Source: Bradyrhizobium sp. CCGB12 (GTDB lineage Bacteria > Pseudomonadota > Alphaproteobacteria > Rhizobiales > Xanthobacteraceae). From it: a stretch of 64,000 bases of DNA. The stretch spans positions 2,976,001-3,040,000 of the forward strand of contig NZ_JANADO010000001.1 in the NCBI RefSeq assembly GCF_024199845.1. Direction: 5' to 3'. The notes under the pieces were generated by a model, which was given only the letters and a program-made list of their open reading frames with translations, was not told the DNA's origin and did no database searches. Within the stretch, counting starts at the first letter, position 1. Each line of letters starts with the position of its first letter. A program made the translations under genes and the position numbers. Below are positions 62,206-64,000 of this stretch, piece by piece.

Positions 62206-62712
62206 TCAGCGTAGCTCGCTCATCGACACCTGGGCGGCGATCCCGCTCAGCTCGGAGTCTTGCGGCGCAGGCTCGTCATCGGAAAACGGGCCAACCGACC
62301 CCTCAGTCATTCTGCGCTTGACCTGTTCGCATGTCTTGCGGACGTCCTCGGTGAACAGCGCGCATTCTTCGATGCGCTTGAAGATCTTCCGTCCCTCTTC
62401 ACGATACCCCGCCGCCGTTTCCCGCATGAAGGCGATCGCATCGTGGACCTGGGCCGTCAGCGCCTCGCATTTCCGCGCGGCGTCGATCAACTCCGTACCC
62501 ATGGCCTCGATCTCTTTTGCCGCGGACTCATAGTCGCGAATGACCGCCTCTGCGCTGAGCGCGCCGACGCGTGACACCCCCTCGGTATGTTCGACATAAT
62601 CGGGCAGAGAAATGGATGCGAGAGAGCTGCCCGTGCGGACCGAAGCAATGTCCGCCTCGAGCTGAACCAGGTTCACGCCTTCCCGTCTGTGCAATACTTC
62701 AACACTTGCCAT
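62206..62712 (-). CDS. Hypothetical helical protein
   Basis: 168 residues from an ATG at 62712, with GAGAGGA 8 bases upstream. The protein is largely helical with a long central coiled coil (residues about 58-135: AEAVIRDYESAAKEIEAMGT, AARKCEALTAQVHDAIAFM, EEGRKIFKRIEECALFTEDV). No signal peptide or membrane helix is visible, and no family is recognised. Short Bradyrhizobium proteins with this layout are common and uncharacterised. A structural or adaptor role is possible, but nothing in the context supports one. Confidence 0.75.
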   Translation of the reverse strand: MASVEVLHRREGVNLVQLEADIASVRTGSSLASISLPDYVEHTEGVSRVGALSAEAVIRDYESAAKEIEAMGTELIDAARKCEALTAQVHDAIAFMRETAAGYREEGRKIFKRIEECALFTEDVRKTCEQVKRRMTEGSVGPFSDDEPAPQDSELSGIAAQVSMSELR

Positions 62713-63117
62713 GGATTGATCCTCTCAATACGCGCCCCGGACCCCAAACAGTATTTGGTTTATTACGGGGATAAATTCGGTTCTACCCCGATCTACTGTT
62801 GACAGTCTCAGGTTTGCCATTTTTCCTAATCGATGGCGCCGCACGCAGCGATATTGGAGTCAGCAGCGCTCAACCGCTCCTGGTCGCGGTTGGCCAAGCT
62901 GGCAGGTTTTGCAGAAATCGAGCTGTCGAGCGAGAAATGAGTTCGCTGGAGCGAGCGTAGCCCGGTTGGGTCAGCGCGTAGCGCCGCCCGAAGACAGGCT
63001 CTGCGTCATCCGGATTCGTGCCATGCGGGCGGTCGTTCGATGTGGAGTGGTACGGCCCCGGATTGCGCTGCGCTCCATCCGGGCTACGAACTGCAAGCTA
63101 TTCAGCTCCGCGTCGGC
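62713..63117. other. 405-base spacer with a degenerate palindromic repeat
   Basis: The left 200 bases must hold the promoter of the minus-strand hypothetical gene. The right part (62956-63088) is a copy of the CGTAGCCCGG repeat family. No gene is seen. Confidence 0.5.
62956..63088. repeat. Long copy of the CGTAGCCCGG palindromic repeat family
   Basis: It starts CGTAGCCCGGTTGGGTCAGC and ends CGCTGCGCTCCATCCGGGCTACG; the internal part GCCGCCCGAAGACAGGC differs from the copy at 61.3 kb, as if two variants were joined. Confidence 0.75.
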
Positions 63118-63399
63118 TCACCACCAGTATGGCCAGCGCCACCCCTCGTAACGCACCCACGACGACACCATCGGCGGGCCGTAGGGATCGACCTTGTCGT
63201 CCTCAGGGCGATAACGATATCGGGGAACGATGTAATAATCCCACGCCGTCGGCCTGAGCACGGGCGCCGTGACGATTAGCCTCTGCTGGGGTTCACGAAC
63301 AACTTGGGCCTTTCGCGGCCGGGCTTCAGCGCCCGATATCCCGAGGTTGCACAGCACCAGGGCCGTTCCGAGAGCACCTGCGACGGTCATTGTTTTCAT
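63118..63399 (-). CDS. Small exported hypothetical protein
   Basis: 93 residues from the ATG at 63399, with AAGGAG about 9 bases upstream. A signal peptide (MTVAGALGTALVLCNLGISGAEA) is followed by a basic segment and a Tyr/Trp/Pro-rich C-terminus (YYIVPRYRYRPEDDKVDPYG, WVRYEGWRWPYWW). Such tails occur in exported Bradyrhizobium proteins of unknown function. The other in-frame start (63420) would precede the ribosome site. Confidence 0.72.
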   Translation of the reverse strand: MKTMTVAGALGTALVLCNLGISGAEARPRKAQVVREPQQRLIVTAPVLRPTAWDYYIVPRYRYRPEDDKVDPYGPPMVSSWVRYEGWRWPYWW

Positions 63400-63633
63400 G
63401 CATCGGTCTCCTTGCCGCAAGAGTGCTCAAGGACGCAAACCAACGCAAGCCAAATCCGCTCCCGACTTTGCTTGAACGAACGCTGTCGGCTCTGGTGGCC
63501 TTCGGCCGCCGTCCGCACGGAGCTGCGCGCAAACCAGCTGAAACGTCGTGCGCTCCCCAAGATTGCGGACCGCAATTCAACACGCTAGACGTTAGGCCTT
63601 TGAAACAAGTCGATTCGCACCTCTGGGGGATAA

Positions 63634-63891
63634 ATGAACAAGCTGATGATGGCTTTCATCGTGACGTCTTTGTCGCTGGGCATTTCGATGGCCAAGGCCG
63701 CTCCCCTGTACGAGTGTGGCGGCAATGCTGCCTGTCAGGCCAAGCGCGATCGCATGTCGCGCGACACCTATGATCGCAACATCAACCGGTGCCTGGCCGC
63801 AGCCGGCGCCACGCGCGAGCAGTGGCGCGCGCATGCCGTGCCGCGCCCGCAGGCGGACAAGGTCCGCGCCTGCCTCGAGGCGCACGGCTAA
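63634..63891 (+). CDS. Small exported Cys-containing hypothetical protein
   Basis: 85 residues. A signal peptide (LMMAFIVTSLSLGISMAKA) leads to a mature part of about 62 residues with four Cys (YECGG, AACQAKRD, NRCLAAAG, VRACLEAHG), probably two disulfides, and a basic helical middle. The spacing of Cys resembles small periplasmic proteins such as the PsiF type, but the match is not strong enough to name. It starts an ATG after GGGGGATAA. Confidence 0.7.
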   Translation: MNKLMMAFIVTSLSLGISMAKAAPLYECGGNAACQAKRDRMSRDTYDRNINRCLAAAGATREQWRAHAVPRPQADKVRACLEAHG

Positions 63892-63951
63892 CTCCGCCTC
63901 CAGGCAGAGCTAGCGCACGATGAGATTAGGTTTGATGCTGCAACGGAGGAG

Positions 63952-63998
63952 ATGCGCTCCCTCTCCCGCTTGCGGGGGAGGGCTGGGGTGGGGGTATC
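63952..63998. repeat. Intergenic GC-rich repeat (CCCTCTCCCGCTTGCGGGGG type)
   Basis: CTCCCTCTCCCGCTTGCGGG and GGGAGGGCTGGGGTGGGGGT follow in order; the first half forms a stem CCCTCTCCCGC / GCGGGGGAGGG. It continues to the window edge. Confidence 0.75.
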
Positions 63999-64000
63999 TC

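Overview
The window is chromosomal DNA of a high-GC alphaproteobacterium, most likely Bradyrhizobium or a close relative. This is inferred from gene content and order (rne / amiC / mrcA / prfB; aroQ-accB-accC; aat next to a DUF2155 gene and the complex I NDUFA12 subunit), from alphaproteobacterial families (GapR/DUF2312, BA14K, DUF1236, B12-dependent NrdJ) and from the palindromic intergenic repeats typical of that genus. No rRNA, tRNA, CRISPR array, transposase or integrase gene was recognised.

Layout. 1-7571 is a minus-strand block: two EamA transporters, a 3-hydroxyisobutyrate dehydrogenase-like enzyme, prfB with its programmed +1 frameshift, PBP1A and an N-acetylmuramoyl-L-alanine amidase. 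A 0.7-kb spacer separates it from rne, whose split S1 domain carries a large His/Asp-rich insertion. 11.6-23.4 kb holds metabolism and envelope genes: an amidase, a DadA-like oxidase, a TPR/glycosyltransferase-like protein, dctA, bioY, an aminotransferase, an M48 protease, a DsbA-like thiol protein, and a DUF1236 protein behind a convincing general-stress (EcfG-type) promoter. 23.6-26.1 kb is aroQ-accB-accC. 26.2-29.3 kb is a three-gene CHASE3 kinase / receiver / receiver-kinase operon, and a second receiver plus CHASE3 hybrid-kinase pair lies at 37.1-39.8 kb. Between them are aat, DUF2155, a lipase-like hydrolase, a transporter, a divergent GlxA-type regulator / isonitrile hydratase-like pair, NDUFA12 and a Gly-rich BA14K protein.

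41.5-45.3 kb is nrdJ. Its promoter carries two NrdR-box-like sites exactly 31 bp apart, and the leader is about 415 nt long. Directly downstream lies a visibly lower-GC accessory cluster (45.3-47.7 kb): a probable winged-helix protein, a HEPN-like protein with an R-x6-H motif, and a DUF2971-like protein. It looks like an uncharacterised defence or toxin-type module and is the best candidate here for an undescribed system.

48-52.7 kb has a ParB-like domain protein, gapR, two tandem paralogous RTX-like secreted proteins with duplicated 5' leaders, and a phasin-like protein. 52.9-64 kb carries a membrane coiled-coil protein, an acyl-CoA desaturase-like enzyme, a lytic transglycosylase, a GNAT enzyme, and a repeat-rich, lower-GC accessory stretch: a glycosidase-like exported protein, an orphan ABC binding protein, a Tat-exported ThuA protein, small hypothetical proteins and many palindromic repeats.
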